A stretch of DNA of 64,000 nt from Pseudohalioglobus lutimaris (lineage in GTDB: Bacteria; Pseudomonadota; Gammaproteobacteria; Pseudomonadales; Halieaceae): contig NZ_PKUS01000007.1 in NCBI RefSeq assembly GCF_002866825.1, positions 124,001 to 188,000 on the forward strand. The letters run 5' to 3'. Below, in pieces: positions 9,584 through 19,480 of this stretch. Made by a program: the position numbers and the translations under genes. How positions within the stretch are numbered: the stretch's first letter is position 1; the number at the start of each line of letters is the position of its first letter. The notes under the pieces were generated by a model. That model saw nothing but the letters and a program-made list of their open reading frames with translations, searched no databases and was not told the DNA's origin.

Positions 9584-11763
9584 ACTCCGGGTCAGACCCT
9601 GCGGGCCAGTGGTTTGCTGCCTGCCCCAGGGGTATTGAAGGGCTACTCTCTGCTGAACTCCTCACTCTGGGCGCTGGCTCCACGCGGGAAACCGTCGCGG
9701 GGGTTTATTTCGAGGGGCCCCGTGCCATGGGCTATCGAGCCTGCCTCTGGTCACGACTAGCCAACCGTATCCTGCGTCCTGTGATCACCGTAGACGCGGC
9801 CGATGGCGATCAGATGTATGCCCAGCTCAAAGCGTTTGACTGGTCGACACTGTTTACCCGGCGGCAGAGCTTCGCAATTGATTTTTCCGGCGAGAGCCGC
9901 AGCATACGCAATACGCAATACGGGGCACAGCGCTGTAAAGACGCTATCGTCGACTGGTTTGTTGATCACGCCGGCGAACGCCCGGACGTCGAGCGTCGAA
10001 GCCCGGATATCCGTCTCAATGTGCGCCTGAGCAAGGGGCGCGCGGTGGTCTCTGTGGATTACTCCGGTGGCTCATTACACCAGCGCGGCTATCGACAGAA
10101 AGCCGGTGCTGCACCGCTGAAGGAAAACCTCGCCGCAGCCATCCTGCTGCGCGCCGACTGGCCGGGCATGGCCGCGCGCGGCGGTGGTCTCATCGACCCG
10201 ATGTGCGGCTCGGCAACGCTCCTGGTTGAGGGCGCAATGATGTCCGCCGATATTGCCCCGGGCCTGGGCCGCCGGCGGGTTGGTTTTGAACGTCTGGGCG
10301 ATTTTAATGAGCCCCAGTGGCAGGCGATCCTCGCCGACGCCCGGGGCAGGGCCGAGCGCGGGCGGGCAAGCCAGTTGCCAGAGATTCGAGGCTATGACGC
10401 TGACCCGCGGGTTGTGAGCAGGGCGCAGGAGAACATCGCGGCGGCGGGACTGGAAAAAACGGTGCGCGTCAGCTGCAAGCCGTTGGCGGAGCTGAAAAAG
10501 CCCACACATCGCCCAATGCCCCGTGGTTTGTTGGTCTGTAACCCGCCTTACGGCGAACGTTTGGGAGAAAAGCGCAGCCTGATGTTCCTCTATCGCCAAC
10601 TGGGCGAGGTGATGGCTCGTGAGTTTCCGGACTGGGACGCGGCGATATTTACCTCGGACCTGGAACTGGGTAAGGCGACAGGGCTGCGCAGCCATAAGCG
10701 TTACCGGCTGTTCAATGGCGCCCTGGAAGCACAGCTGTTGTTGTTCCATATGCAGGGCAACACACTCAGCGAAGCCAAACCTGCGGCGGGGGATCCTGGC
10801 GCAGCGCAAGCAGGTGGGGAGTTGAGCGATGGTGCGAGAATGTTCGCCAATCGTATTCGCAAGAACCGCAAGCGGCTTGCCTCCTGGGTAAGGCGCGAGC
10901 ACATAGAGTGTTACCGGCTCTATGACGCGGATATGCCGGAATACGCTGTAGCAGTTGATCTGTACGGTGAGTGGGCGCACGTGGCTGAATACCAGGCGCC
11001 CAAGGGCGTGGATCCGGACGCGGCAGAGCGGCGCATGAACGAGGTGCGCATGGCATTGCCTGAAGCCCTGGGGATTTCGCCGGAGCGCATTGTCTACAAA
11101 CAGAGGCAGCGTCAGCGCGGCACTACCCAGTATGAAAAGCAGGACAGCAGGCAGGATTTTTTCAGTGTGAGCGAAGGCAGCGCGCGTCTGCTGGTCAATC
11201 TACACGACTACCTGGATACCGGCCTTTTCCTTGACCATAGGCCGCTGCGTTTGCGGATTGCCGAGCAGGCCCGGGGTAAGGATTTTCTCAACCTTTTTTG
11301 CTATACCGGCGCGGCTACGATCCACGCCGCGCTGGGTGGTGCCCGCTCTACCACCAGCGTCGATATGTCCAATACCTACCTTGAGTGGCTGCGCAAAAAC
11401 CTGGCGCACAATGGCCTGGGGGAGAGCCAGCATCAGCGTGTGCGAGCCAACTGCATGCAGTGGTTGAGTGAGCACAATGGTGAGTATGACCTTATCCTGC
11501 TGGATCCCCCGTCATTTTCCAACTCCAAGAGTATGGATAGCAGTTTTGATGTGCAGCGCGACCACTCGCAACTGCTGCGCAGCGCCATGGCCCGGTTACG
11601 TGAAGGAGGGGTGCTGTACTTTTCCAATAATCGGCGAGGTTTCAAACTCGACCCGGCTCTGGAGGAGGAGTTTGCGTGTGAGGACATTACGGCGAAGACC
11701 CTGGACCCGGATTTCCAGCGTAACCGGCGTATCCACTGTTGCTGGCAAATCACTGGCCGCTGA
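9580..11763 (+). CDS. rlmL: Bifunctional 23S rRNA methyltransferase RlmKL
   Basis: 727 aa, the fused architecture typical of gammaproteobacteria. It has an N-terminal THUMP domain (FAACPRGIEGLL start) and an RlmL m2G2445 methyltransferase with its target-base motif NPPY at 321-324. The C-terminal RlmK m7G2069 methyltransferase has DPPSF starting at D642. It modifies 23S rRNA domain V. The only start that leaves the conserved N-terminus intact is TTG at 9580, overlapping the stop of the HTH gene, which implies translational coupling. Confidence 0.93.
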   Translation: MNSGSDPAGQWFAACPRGIEGLLSAELLTLGAGSTRETVAGVYFEGPRAMGYRACLWSRLANRILRPVITVDAADGDQMYAQLKAFDWSTLFTRRQSFAIDFSGESRSIRNTQYGAQRCKDAIVDWFVDHAGERPDVERRSPDIRLNVRLSKGRAVVSVDYSGGSLHQRGYRQKAGAAPLKENLAAAILLRADWPGMAARGGGLIDPMCGSATLLVEGAMMSADIAPGLGRRRVGFERLGDFNEPQWQAILADARGRAERGRASQLPEIRGYDADPRVVSRAQENIAAAGLEKTVRVSCKPLAELKKPTHRPMPRGLLVCNPPYGERLGEKRSLMFLYRQLGEVMAREFPDWDAAIFTSDLELGKATGLRSHKRYRLFNGALEAQLLLFHMQGNTLSEAKPAAGDPGAAQAGGELSDGARMFANRIRKNRKRLASWVRREHIECYRLYDADMPEYAVAVDLYGEWAHVAEYQAPKGVDPDAAERRMNEVRMALPEALGISPERIVYKQRQRQRGTTQYEKQDSRQDFFSVSEGSARLLVNLHDYLDTGLFLDHRPLRLRIAEQARGKDFLNLFCYTGAATIHAALGGARSTTSVDMSNTYLEWLRKNLAHNGLGESQHQRVRANCMQWLSEHNGEYDLILLDPPSFSNSKSMDSSFDVQRDHSQLLRSAMARLREGGVLYFSNNRRGFKLDPALEEEFACEDITAKTLDPDFQRNRRIHCCWQITGR

Positions 11764-12049
11764 ACGCGAAACAGTGCCTTGCCGGAGTAGAAAAAATTAT
11801 GAAACTCGCCAACGATAGGGTCTCAGGCGTGAGTGATCGCAAACGTTGACCCGGGAATAATATCCACACTCAGAAAGATATGCCTATTTTCATAGTATTT
11901 TTTTCTTTGCGCTTGAATAAAACACTATAAAAAATTCGTAAGTCATTGATTTATTAATTTAAAGGCCGCCTTGCGCTGCGCCGCTACAGACCGGCGCCGC
12001 GACGCAAACACCCACCACCCGGCTACCTGCGCTGTGCTCTATCCCCATA
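11764..12049. other. Intergenic region with an AT-rich tract, no gene seen
   Basis: About 290 bases after rlmKL with no credible ORF. Bases 11880-11960 are strikingly AT-rich for this genome (runs of T and A around 11905-11932), then composition returns to GC-rich. The region ends at the paired DnaA-box palindrome described separately. Confidence 0.6.
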
Positions 12050-12077
12050 GTTATCCACAGTTCGGCCTGTGGATAAC
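12050..12077. repeat. Perfect inverted repeat built from two consensus DnaA boxes
   Basis: GTTATCCACAG (12050-12060) and its exact complement CTGTGGATAAC (12067-12077) are separated by TTCGGC. Each arm contains TTATCCACA, the consensus high-affinity DnaA box, in opposite orientation. The right arm touches the stop codon of the MDR oxidoreductase on the minus strand. It could form a hairpin, but no U-run follows on either strand, so it is not a classical terminator. DnaA binding is inferred from sequence only. Confidence 0.6.
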
Positions 12078-13102
12078 TACTGCGGGTCGGCCAGTTTAAG
12101 CATCTGCTTCCCCTGGTTGCGGCCATCGAAGAGGCGCTGCAGGGTGGCGGGGATATTCTCAAAGCCCTCCTGAATGTCTTCTCGCCAGGCGATGTCTCCG
12201 CCCATGACCCAGTTGGCGAGATCGGCGAAGGCCTCCTCGGCGCGATCCAGGTAATCAATGACGATGAAGCCCTGCATGCGGATGCGCCTGGCGACCAGGA
12301 TCATCAGGTTATTCGGCCCCGGCTGCGGTGTTTCTTCATTGTACTGGCTGATCGCCCCGCAGAGCACAATACGACCGAAATCCGCCATGTGACTGATGCC
12401 GGCTTCCAGGGTGTCGCCGCCGACATTATCAAAGAATACGTCCACGTCGTCGGGGCAGAGCTCGGTCAGGCGTGCATCGATATTCTCGCTTTTGTAATCA
12501 ATCACTCCGTCCAGCTTGCAGGTGTCGGTCAGCCAGGCACACTTTTCTGCGCCTCCGGCGATGCCGATTACCCGGCAGCCCTTGAGTCGGGCGATCTGGG
12601 CCACCACGGAACCGGTGGCGCCCGCCGCGCCGGAAACCAGGACGGTATCGCCGGACTTTGGCTGGCCGACGTCCAGCAGGCCGAAGTAGGCGGTGAGGCT
12701 GGTTGTGCCGAACACGCTGAGTGCGATGCCAGGGGTAACACCCTCCGGCAGAATGCGCGGGGGAATCATCCCTGCCGGGTCGCCAATGGAATACGCCTGC
12801 CAGTTAAGCAAGCCCTGCACCAGTGCGCCTTCGGGTAGTGCGGCGTTGCGCGACGCAATGACCTGGCCTACGCCGCTGGCGCGCATGGGCTCGCCGATGG
12901 CCACCGGAGGCAGGTAGCTGCGTACGTCTTCCAGCCAGCCGCGCATGGCGGGGTCGAAGCCCAGCATGAGGGTTTTGATCAATACCTGGCCGGCGTCCAG
13001 GTCGGGGGAGGGCATGGGGCTCTGGACCAGCTCGAAATTGTCCGGACTCACCATGCCCACAGGGCGCTGCTTCAGCAGCCATTGTTTGTTGAGTTGCGTC
13101 AT
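12077..13102 (-). CDS. NADP-dependent MDR oxidoreductase (CurA / leukotriene B4 dehydrogenase type)
   Basis: 341 aa, zinc-less medium-chain dehydrogenase/reductase. N-terminal substrate domain starts MTQLNKQWLLKQRPVGMVSPDNFEL. The Rossmann motif GAAGATGSVVAQIARLKGCRVIGIAGG and the NVGGDTLEAGI segment are characteristic of the CurA/PTGR family, which reduces the alkenal or enone double bond of small carbonyl compounds with NADPH. Start at 13102 gives the canonical N-terminus. Divergent from the flavodoxin-like gene. Confidence 0.88.
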   Translation of the reverse strand: MTQLNKQWLLKQRPVGMVSPDNFELVQSPMPSPDLDAGQVLIKTLMLGFDPAMRGWLEDVRSYLPPVAIGEPMRASGVGQVIASRNAALPEGALVQGLLNWQAYSIGDPAGMIPPRILPEGVTPGIALSVFGTTSLTAYFGLLDVGQPKSGDTVLVSGAAGATGSVVAQIARLKGCRVIGIAGGAEKCAWLTDTCKLDGVIDYKSENIDARLTELCPDDVDVFFDNVGGDTLEAGISHMADFGRIVLCGAISQYNEETPQPGPNNLMILVARRIRMQGFIVIDYLDRAEEAFADLANWVMGGDIAWREDIQEGFENIPATLQRLFDGRNQGKQMLKLADPQ

Positions 13103-13225
13103 CGACCCGCTCCGCGATTTAAAGGGCGCCCATTACACCAGAAAGCACAAAGCGACAGCAATCGCCGTGGCGCTGCACCGCCGGTTATGTTCCAATTTGC
13201 GCAACCATTGGGGGAGCCGGGGGCG

Positions 13226-13681
13226 ATGCCGTCGTTATTGATCGTCTATCACACGCAGAGCGGTAGCTGCGCACAGCTGGCCAGGGCCGCATTGCGAGGT
13301 GCCAGTAGTGAGCCGGGTGTGGGCGCTCGCGCGCTCCGCGCTTGCGATACGGGTGTGAGTGACCTCGCTGCCGCCAGTGGACTGTTACTGGTGACGGCTG
13401 AAAACAGTGGGTCGCTCAGTGGTGGCACCAAGGACTTCCTCGACCGGATATTTTACCCGGCAATAGAGCGTGGCCTGGTTTTGCCCTACGCGCTGTTGGT
13501 CAGCGCCGGTAATGATGGGCGCGGTGCCGTGCGGCAGGCGGAGCGCATACTCTCGGGGATTCCCTTCACCCAGGCGACCGAAGCGACGATACTGCGCGGC
13601 GAAGTGAACGCTGAGCATTTGCTCAGTGCCGCAGACCTCGGCCAGGCACTGGCTGCCGGTCTGGCGATGGGTATTTTTTAG
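13226..13681 (+). CDS. Flavodoxin/NADPH-dependent FMN reductase-like protein
   Basis: 151 aa from the ATG at 13226 (MPSLLIVYHTQSGS), which starts exactly at the first strand of a flavodoxin fold. Longer in-frame starts add sequence unlike the family. YHTQSGSC resembles the phosphate-binding loop for FMN, and the TAENSGSLSGGTKDFLDRI segment resembles the FMN ring-binding loop of flavodoxin-like reductases. Probably a small flavoprotein in cytoplasmic redox metabolism. It is 24 bases upstream of the PaaI-type thioesterase. Confidence 0.65.
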   Translation: MPSLLIVYHTQSGSCAQLARAALRGASSEPGVGARALRACDTGVSDLAAASGLLLVTAENSGSLSGGTKDFLDRIFYPAIERGLVLPYALLVSAGNDGRGAVRQAERILSGIPFTQATEATILRGEVNAEHLLSAADLGQALAAGLAMGIF

Positions 13682-13705
13682 AACTGACACAATCAAGGAT
13701 GTAGC

Positions 13706-14197
13706 ATGAGCGATTCAACTGTCGCGGCAGTACCCGATGGCTTTGAGCAGTTGCCGATGGGCTATGGTTTTACCGATACACTCAGCCCACTGTATCGCAA
13801 AGTAGCGGACAAGGATTTGCGCCTGGGTATGATCGTGGGCCCGCAGCACAGCAATACCATGGGTATCTGTCACGGTGGAGCGCTGATGACGCTGGCCGAT
13901 ATCGCCGGCGCTTCCTGGGGGAATATGGCGCGGGGTAAGGTTGCCGGAGCGCCTACCATCAACCTTAGTATCGATTTTATTTCATCGGCGAAGCGCGGCG
14001 AGTGGGTGGAGGCGCGCCAGGAGGGGGTGGAACTCAAGCGCCTGTTTGGCTTCGTGCGCGGCGTTATTTGTAACCAGAAAGGCGTGGTGGCACGGTTCAA
14101 TGCCAGCTTCTACTTCCCGGATCATCCCGGGCTATCCCAGGACGGACTGGTCAAACCGGTGACCACGCACGGACTGATCAACGACGACGGCGGCTAG
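13706..14197 (+). CDS. PaaI-family hotdog thioesterase
   Basis: 163 aa. The signature HGGALMTLADIAGASWGN is the central hotdog helix of PaaI-type acyl-CoA thioesterases, preceded by MGICHGG. The strand TINLSIDFISSAKRGEWVEA follows as in the family. It hydrolyses acyl-CoA thioesters; the acyl group is unknown. Its end overlaps the convergent LysR gene by four bases. Confidence 0.85.
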   Translation: MSDSTVAAVPDGFEQLPMGYGFTDTLSPLYRKVADKDLRLGMIVGPQHSNTMGICHGGALMTLADIAGASWGNMARGKVAGAPTINLSIDFISSAKRGEWVEARQEGVELKRLFGFVRGVICNQKGVVARFNASFYFPDHPGLSQDGLVKPVTTHGLINDDGG

Positions 14198-15087
14198 TCC
14201 GGGTCGTTCGCCTGGTCGCCCGCGGCCAACACGGCTTCGACAAACGCCTGTGCGGCGCGCGACAGGCTGCGACCCCGGTGGTAAACCAGCCCCAGGGTCC
14301 GCTCTGGCGCAACATTCTCGATTTCGATGGCAGTGAGTGAACTGTCGCGCATGCTGCGCGGCAGGATAGTCCAGCCAAGCCCCACGGAAGCCATCATACG
14401 AATCGTTTCCAGGTAATTGGTGGCCAGTGTGACCTGCAGGCTGAGCTGGTGCTGGTCAAACAGGCGCTTGATGATCTGTCCCGTATAGGTATTGAGGCCG
14501 GGGAGTATGGCGGGGTGGCGGCTCAGTGCTTTCAGGTCGGGTGGATGCGGCCCGCGCAGTAACTCGTGGTCCCGGGCGATCATGAATTCCAGCGGGTCTT
14601 GCCAGACGGGAGTAGTGAGCAAACTGCTTTCCTCCTCAGGCGCCAGCGTTACCACCGCCAGCTCTGCCTTACCCTGGTTGATTAGCTCGTAGGCCTGCTC
14701 GGAATCCATAAAATCGATGTCGATATGCACGGCGGGGTAGTCGCGACTGAAGTGGCTCAGTACCGGGGGCAGGCGGTGCAGGCCGATGTGGTGGCTGGTT
14801 GCCAGACGCAGTTGTCCACCCACTTCCCCTGAAAGGTCGCGCACTGAACGCTCTGCCCTGGCCAGTTCGCGCTGTACGGATTTGGCGTGCGGCAACAGCG
14901 CGTTGCCAGCCTCCGTCAGGCTTACCACCCGGCCGATACGGTCGAACAGCTCTGCCCCCAGTTGCTCCTCCAGCAGCGCAACGCGCTTACTGACCGCGGG
15001 TTGGGTGAGATGCAGCTTCTCTGCCGCCTCGGAAAAGGAACCTGTTTCGGCCACAAGAACGAAAGCGCGCAGATTATTGATGTCCAT
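14194..15087 (-). CDS. LysR-family regulator divergent from leuCDB
   Basis: 297 aa, standard LTTR length. N-terminal winged HTH covers residues 1-60 (MDINNLRAFVLVAETGSFSEAAEKLHLTQPAVSKRVALLEEQLG), followed by the two-lobed periplasmic-binding-like effector domain. It is transcribed away from leuC with 107 bases between the starts. LTTRs usually regulate such a divergent neighbour with a pathway metabolite as coinducer, so control of leucine biosynthesis is likely but inferred. Confidence 0.88.
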   Translation of the reverse strand: MDINNLRAFVLVAETGSFSEAAEKLHLTQPAVSKRVALLEEQLGAELFDRIGRVVSLTEAGNALLPHAKSVQRELARAERSVRDLSGEVGGQLRLATSHHIGLHRLPPVLSHFSRDYPAVHIDIDFMDSEQAYELINQGKAELAVVTLAPEEESSLLTTPVWQDPLEFMIARDHELLRGPHPPDLKALSRHPAILPGLNTYTGQIIKRLFDQHQLSLQVTLATNYLETIRMMASVGLGWTILPRSMRDSSLTAIEIENVAPERTLGLVYHRGRSLSRAAQAFVEAVLAAGDQANDPD

Positions 15088-15090
15088 GGT

Positions 15091-15105
15091 ATTCCTTGTG
15101 GGAAT
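15091..15105. promoter_or_regulatory. Candidate LysR T-N11-A operator
   Basis: ATTCC-TTGTG-GGAAT is a perfect 5-bp inverted repeat with a T-N11-A core, the standard LTTR binding geometry. It lies three bases upstream of the lysR start codon and about 90 bases upstream of leuC, upstream of the leuC -35 hexamer. Confidence 0.5.
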
Positions 15106-15127
15106 TCATTGAATAAAAATAATAAAT

Positions 15128-15156
15128 TTGAGTAATTCCTAATGCAAGCCCATAAT
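15128..15156 (+). promoter_or_regulatory. Candidate sigma70 promoter of leuCDB
   Basis: TTGAGT (15128-15133) and CATAAT (15151-15156) are separated by exactly 17 bases. The start of leuC is 38 bases further on, with AGGAGG just upstream of it. The promoter sits downstream of the T-N11-A site, consistent with activation or control by the divergent LysR protein. Confidence 0.5.
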
Positions 15157-15194
15157 TCTCGCCTCGATGAAAACAAACAAGCAGGAGGTCCCTG

Positions 15195-16625
15195 ATGGCC
15201 GGGCAGACCCTTTACGACAAGTTGTGGCAGAACCATCTGGTGGAGCAGCGCGACGACGGTAGTGCCCTCATCTACATAGACCGCCAGTTGATACACGAAG
15301 TGACCTCTCCGCAGGCCTTCGAGGGATTGCGCCTCGCCGGTCGCAAGCCCTGGCGCCGCGATGCGAATCTGGCGGTGCCAGACCATAACGTGCCGACGGA
15401 GTTGCGCGAGCGCGCCGGTGGCGTGGCCGCAATCGAGGACCCGGTATCCCGCCTGCAAGTGCAGACTCTGGATGACAACTGCGACGACTTCGACCTGGTC
15501 AAATTTGACATCAATGACGTGCGCCAGGGCATTGTTCACGTGGTGGGCCCCGAGCAGGGTGCAACCCTGCCCGGCATGACGGTCGTCTGCGGTGACTCCC
15601 ATACCTCTACCCACGGTGCCCTGGGCGCGCTGGCCCACGGTATTGGTACTTCCGAGGTGGAGCATGTGCTGGCCACCCAGACTCTCATCCAGCAGAAGAT
15701 GAAGAACATGTTGGTCCGCGTGGACGGAAAGTTGCAGCAAGGGGTGACCGCCAAAGATGTGGCCCTGGCCATTATTGGCAAGATCGGCACGGCCGGCGGT
15801 ACGGGGTATGCCATTGAGTTCGGTGGCGAGGTAGTGCGTGAGCTCTCCATGGAAGGCCGTATGACACTGTGCAACATGTCTATTGAGGCGGGCGCGCGTA
15901 TGGGCATGATCGCAGTGGATGATACGACCCTGGATTACGTGAAAGGCCGGCCCTACGCGCCGGCGGGTGAAATGTGGGACCTCGCCGTTGCCGCCTGGCG
16001 TGAGCTGCACTCGGATGACGATGCGGTGTTCGACGCCGTTGTCACCCTGCAGGGCGCGGACATCAAACCGCAGGTTACCTGGGGCACCTCGCCGGAAATG
16101 GTGCTGCCCGTGGATGGGCAATTGCCTGACCCGGCGGCCATCGACGACGCAACAAGCAAGGCGGCGGTGACCCGTGCGCTGGCATATATGGGGCTGGATG
16201 CCAGCTCGCAAATCACTGACATCAAACTCGACCGCGTATTTATCGGGTCCTGCACCAACTCGCGCATCGAGGACCTGCGCGCCGCTGCGGCGGTAGTGAA
16301 GGGTCGGAAGGTGGCCAGCAGTATCAAGCAGGCGCTGGTAGTGCCCGGTTCCGGCCAGGTGAAAAAACAGGCGGAGGAAGAGGGGCTGGACCGAATCTTC
16401 CTCGATGCGGGTATGGAGTGGCGCGAGCCCGGCTGTTCAATGTGCCTGGCAATGAACGCTGACAAGCTCGGTGCAGGCGAGCACTGTGCGTCCACTTCCA
16501 ACCGTAATTTCGAAGGCCGCCAGGGTTTCGGTGGGCGCACCCACCTGGTGAGCCCGGCTATGGCGGCAGCGGCTGCAGTGGCGGGACATTTTGTCGATGT
16601 ACGGCAATGGCAGGAGGCAGGGTAA
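15195..16625 (+). CDS. leuC: 3-isopropylmalate dehydratase large subunit
   Basis: 476 aa, aconitase-family large subunit. With LeuD it isomerises 2-isopropylmalate to 3-isopropylmalate in leucine synthesis. The three cluster cysteines are C353 ([11 protein letters not shown]), C414 and C417 (CSMC), ligating a [4Fe-4S] cluster. The RBS AGGAGG lies at 15183-15188 ahead of ATG 15195. First gene of leuCDB; its stop overlaps the leuD start. Confidence 0.96.
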   Translation: MAGQTLYDKLWQNHLVEQRDDGSALIYIDRQLIHEVTSPQAFEGLRLAGRKPWRRDANLAVPDHNVPTELRERAGGVAAIEDPVSRLQVQTLDDNCDDFDLVKFDINDVRQGIVHVVGPEQGATLPGMTVVCGDSHTSTHGALGALAHGIGTSEVEHVLATQTLIQQKMKNMLVRVDGKLQQGVTAKDVALAIIGKIGTAGGTGYAIEFGGEVVRELSMEGRMTLCNMSIEAGARMGMIAVDDTTLDYVKGRPYAPAGEMWDLAVAAWRELHSDDDAVFDAVVTLQGADIKPQVTWGTSPEMVLPVDGQLPDPAAIDDATSKAAVTRALAYMGLDASSQITDIKLDRVFIGSCTNSRIEDLRAAAAVVKGRKVASSIKQALVVPGSGQVKKQAEEEGLDRIFLDAGMEWREPGCSMCLAMNADKLGAGEHCASTSNRNFEGRQGFGGRTHLVSPAMAAAAAVAGHFVDVRQWQEAG

Positions 16626-17272
16626 TGAGAGCATTTACTGTACACAGCGGGCTGGTGGCGCCTATGGATCGCGCCAACGTGGACACGGACCTGATCATTC
16701 CCAAGCAGTTCCTGAAGTCGATCAAGCGTTCCGGTTTCGGCCCCAATCTGTTCGATGAGTTGCGCTACCTGGACGAGGGCCAGCCCGGAGAGGACTGCAG
16801 CAAGCGACCGCTGAACGAGGAGTTCCCGCTCAATTTCCCGCGCTACCAGGGCGCCTCTGTGCTCCTGGCCAGGGAGAACTTCGGCTGCGGATCCAGCCGT
16901 GAGCACGCCCCCTGGGCACTGGAGGATTATGGGTTTCGTGCCATTATCGCGCCCAGCTTTGCTGATATTTTCTATAACAACTGCTTCAAGAACGGGGTGC
17001 TGCCGATTGCCATAGACGAGGCCACGGTGGATCGCCTGTTCGATGAAATGTATGCAGATGAGGGGTATCAGCTCACCATTGACCTTGAGCGTCAGCTGGT
17101 GATCACGCCCACGGGGGAAGAAATACCCTTCGACGTCGACGCCTTCCGTCGACAGTGTCTGCTGGAGGGGCTGGATGACATTGGCCTTACACTGCAGCGC
17201 GCTGAAGCGATTCGTGCCTACGAGGCCAGCGCAAGGCAGAAGTCACCCTGGTTGTTTGATGTGATCAGGTAG
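16625..17272 (+). CDS. leuD: 3-isopropylmalate dehydratase small subunit
   Basis: 215 aa swivel-domain subunit of the LeuCD isomerase. Begins [31 protein letters not shown] and carries the [13 protein letters not shown] substrate-binding motif. ATG at 16625 is chosen over the in-frame ATG at 16607 because it gives the family N-terminus, overlaps the leuC stop (TAATG) and is preceded by GGAGG at 16612-16616. Confidence 0.96.
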   Translation: MRAFTVHSGLVAPMDRANVDTDLIIPKQFLKSIKRSGFGPNLFDELRYLDEGQPGEDCSKRPLNEEFPLNFPRYQGASVLLARENFGCGSSREHAPWALEDYGFRAIIAPSFADIFYNNCFKNGVLPIAIDEATVDRLFDEMYADEGYQLTIDLERQLVITPTGEEIPFDVDAFRRQCLLEGLDDIGLTLQRAEAIRAYEASARQKSPWLFDVIR

Positions 17273-17349
17273 TGTGCCCGGCGAGACTGTGACGGGCCTG
17301 CGACGACTGAGCGATGCCTACTGCTCCTTTGGATAAACGGAAATAAAAT

Positions 17350-18429
17350 ATGAGTAAGAAAGTACTGGTGCTTCCCGGAGATTACATTGGCCCGGAAATC
17401 ATGGCCGAGGCGGTGAAAGTCCTGGAAGCCGTCAACCGGCGGTTTGACCTGGGTATAGAGCTGGAGCATGGCCTGCTGGGCGGCGCCGCCATCGACGCCC
17501 ACGGCGTGCCTCTGCCTGATGCAACGCTGGCCCTGGCGCGCGAGGCTGACGCCATTTTACTGGGTGCGGTGGGCGGCCCCAAGTGGGACAACGTGGAGCG
17601 CCACCTGCGGCCGGAGAAAGGGTTGCTGGCAATTCGCTCTGAACTGCAGCTGTTTGGCAATCTGCGCCCGGCCATACTCTATCCGCAGCTGGCGGATGCT
17701 TCCAGCCTGAAGCCGGAGCTGGTTGCTGGCCTGGATATTCTCATCGTTCGCGAACTGACGGGCGGCATTTACTTCGGCGAGCCCCGTGGTATCCGTACGC
17801 TGGAGAACGGTGAGCGCGAGGGCTATAACACCTACAAGTACAATGAGTCCGAGATTCGTCGCATCGGTCACCTGGCGTTCGAGCTTGCCCGCAAGCGCGA
17901 CAAGCGTGTCTGCAGTGTGGACAAGTCCAATGTACTGGAAGCGACCATTCTGTGGCGTGAGGTCATGGAGGAGGTGGGTAAAGACTACCCGGACGTGGAA
18001 CTGAGCCATATTTATGTGGATAACGCTGCCATGCAACTGGTGATGCGGCCCAAGCAGTTCGATGTGATGGTAACCGGCAATATGTTCGGTGACATCCTTT
18101 CTGATGCCGCTGCCATGCTCACCGGTTCTATCGGGATGCTGCCTTCTGCGTCTCTCGATCAGAATGGGCGAGGGATGTACGAACCCTGCCATGGCAGTGC
18201 GCCTGATATTGCCGGTGAAGGCAAGGCGAACCCGCTGGCCACTATTCTCTCGGTAGCGATGATGTTGCGTTACACACTGGGAAGTGCCGAGGCCGCCGAG
18301 GTTATTGAGCGAGCCGTGAGTGATGTGCTCGACCAGGGTTTACGCACGCCGGATATTTACAGCGAGGGCACCAGACAGGTGACCACGGTAGAAATGGGCG
18401 AAGCCGTGCTGGCTGCGGTACAAGCATGA
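17350..18429 (+). CDS. leuB: 3-isopropylmalate dehydrogenase
   Basis: 359 aa, NAD-dependent beta-decarboxylating dehydrogenase that oxidises and decarboxylates 3-isopropylmalate to 2-oxoisocaproate in leucine synthesis. Starts [18 protein letters not shown] and has the Mg/substrate motif [25 protein letters not shown] plus the cofactor segment [14 protein letters not shown]. Note GDYIGPE instead of the usual GDGIGPE. Third gene of leuCDB; 77 bases separate it from leuD. Confidence 0.96.
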   Translation: MSKKVLVLPGDYIGPEIMAEAVKVLEAVNRRFDLGIELEHGLLGGAAIDAHGVPLPDATLALAREADAILLGAVGGPKWDNVERHLRPEKGLLAIRSELQLFGNLRPAILYPQLADASSLKPELVAGLDILIVRELTGGIYFGEPRGIRTLENGEREGYNTYKYNESEIRRIGHLAFELARKRDKRVCSVDKSNVLEATILWREVMEEVGKDYPDVELSHIYVDNAAMQLVMRPKQFDVMVTGNMFGDILSDAAAMLTGSIGMLPSASLDQNGRGMYEPCHGSAPDIAGEGKANPLATILSVAMMLRYTLGSAEAAEVIERAVSDVLDQGLRTPDIYSEGTRQVTTVEMGEAVLAAVQA

Positions 18430-18454
18430 GACGGGACTGGGCAGGAGTATTGAG

Positions 18455-19480
18455 ATGACTGATTTATATGATGTAGCTGTAGTGGGTGCCACCGGAGCGG
18501 TTGGCGAAGCGATGATTTCCATTCTGGAGGAGCGCGATTTTCCCGTTGGCAATCTCTACCCTCTGGCCAGCAGCCGGTCCGCCGGCAAGACTATCATGTT
18601 CAAGGGGAGTACCGTGAAAGTCACTGATCTGGCTGAGTTCGATTTCAGCCGGGCACGCATTGGCCTGTTTTCTGCCGGGGGTAGCATTTCCGAGAAGTAT
18701 GCCCCCATTGCCGCTGAGGCGGGCTGCGTGGTGATCGACAACACCTCGCATTTCCGGCGTGAAGAGGATATTCCCCTGGTTGTGCCCGAAGTGAATGTCG
18801 AGGCATTGTCGGGTTATATGACACGCGGCATTATCGCCAATCCCAACTGCTCTACCATTCAGATGCTGGTGGCACTGAAGCCGATCTACGACGCAGTGGG
18901 TATCGAGCGTATCAATGTCTGTACCTACCAGGCGGTGTCCGGCACCGGCAAGGAGGCGATTGAGGAGTTGGCAGGCCAGACCGCTCGTTTGCTAAATGGC
19001 CAGGAAGCGGAATGTGAGGTTTACCCCCGGCAGATTGCATTCAACGTCCTGCCCCATATTGATACTTTTCAGGAAAATGGCTACACCCGTGAAGAGATGA
19101 AAATGGTCTGGGAAACCCAGAAAATATTTGACGATCCCAGCATTCAGGTAAACCCGACCTGTGTGCGAGTGCCGGTGTTTTTCGGGCACTCTGAAGCGGT
19201 GCATATCGAGACCGTGGACAAAATCACCGCCGAACAGGCCAGGGAACTGCTGCGCAATGCGCCCGGCGTGCAGGTGATGGATGAGCAGGGCGATGGTGGC
19301 TATCCCACTGCGGTCAGCGACAGCGCGGGAACGGATCCGGTGTTTGTTGGCAGGATTCGCGAGGACATTTCACATCCCCGCGGGCTGGATATGTGGGTGG
19401 TGGCGGATAATGTGCGTAAGGGCGCAGCCCTCAATAGTGTGCAAATTGCCGAGGCATTGATAACAACTTACCTTGATTAA
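18455..19480 (+). CDS. asd: Aspartate-semialdehyde dehydrogenase
   Basis: 341 aa. Reduces aspartyl phosphate to aspartate semialdehyde with NADPH, the branch point to lysine, threonine and methionine. N-terminal GATGAVGEAMISILEERDFP is the nucleotide-binding motif, and the nucleophile is C132 in NPNCSTIQM. It follows leuB by 25 bases and precedes fimV, as in Pseudomonas. Although asd and USG-1 proteins are paralogous, the presence of the catalytic Cys supports a true dehydrogenase. Confidence 0.94.
   Translation: MTDLYDVAVVGATGAVGEAMISILEERDFPVGNLYPLASSRSAGKTIMFKGSTVKVTDLAEFDFSRARIGLFSAGGSISEKYAPIAAEAGCVVIDNTSHFRREEDIPLVVPEVNVEALSGYMTRGIIANPNCSTIQMLVALKPIYDAVGIERINVCTYQAVSGTGKEAIEELAGQTARLLNGQEAECEVYPRQIAFNVLPHIDTFQENGYTREEMKMVWETQKIFDDPSIQVNPTCVRVPVFFGHSEAVHIETVDKITAEQARELLRNAPGVQVMDEQGDGGYPTAVSDSAGTDPVFVGRIREDISHPRGLDMWVVADNVRKGAALNSVQIAEALITTYLD

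Noticed and set aside
11880-12077. AT-rich tract plus two DnaA boxes considered as chromosomal oriC
   Set aside because: Only two boxes, no neighbouring dnaA/dnaN/mnmG/parAB genes, and the surrounding genes are ordinary metabolic genes.
12050-12077. DnaA-box palindrome considered as a rho-independent terminator
   Set aside because: The stem is good, but neither strand has a following run of T.
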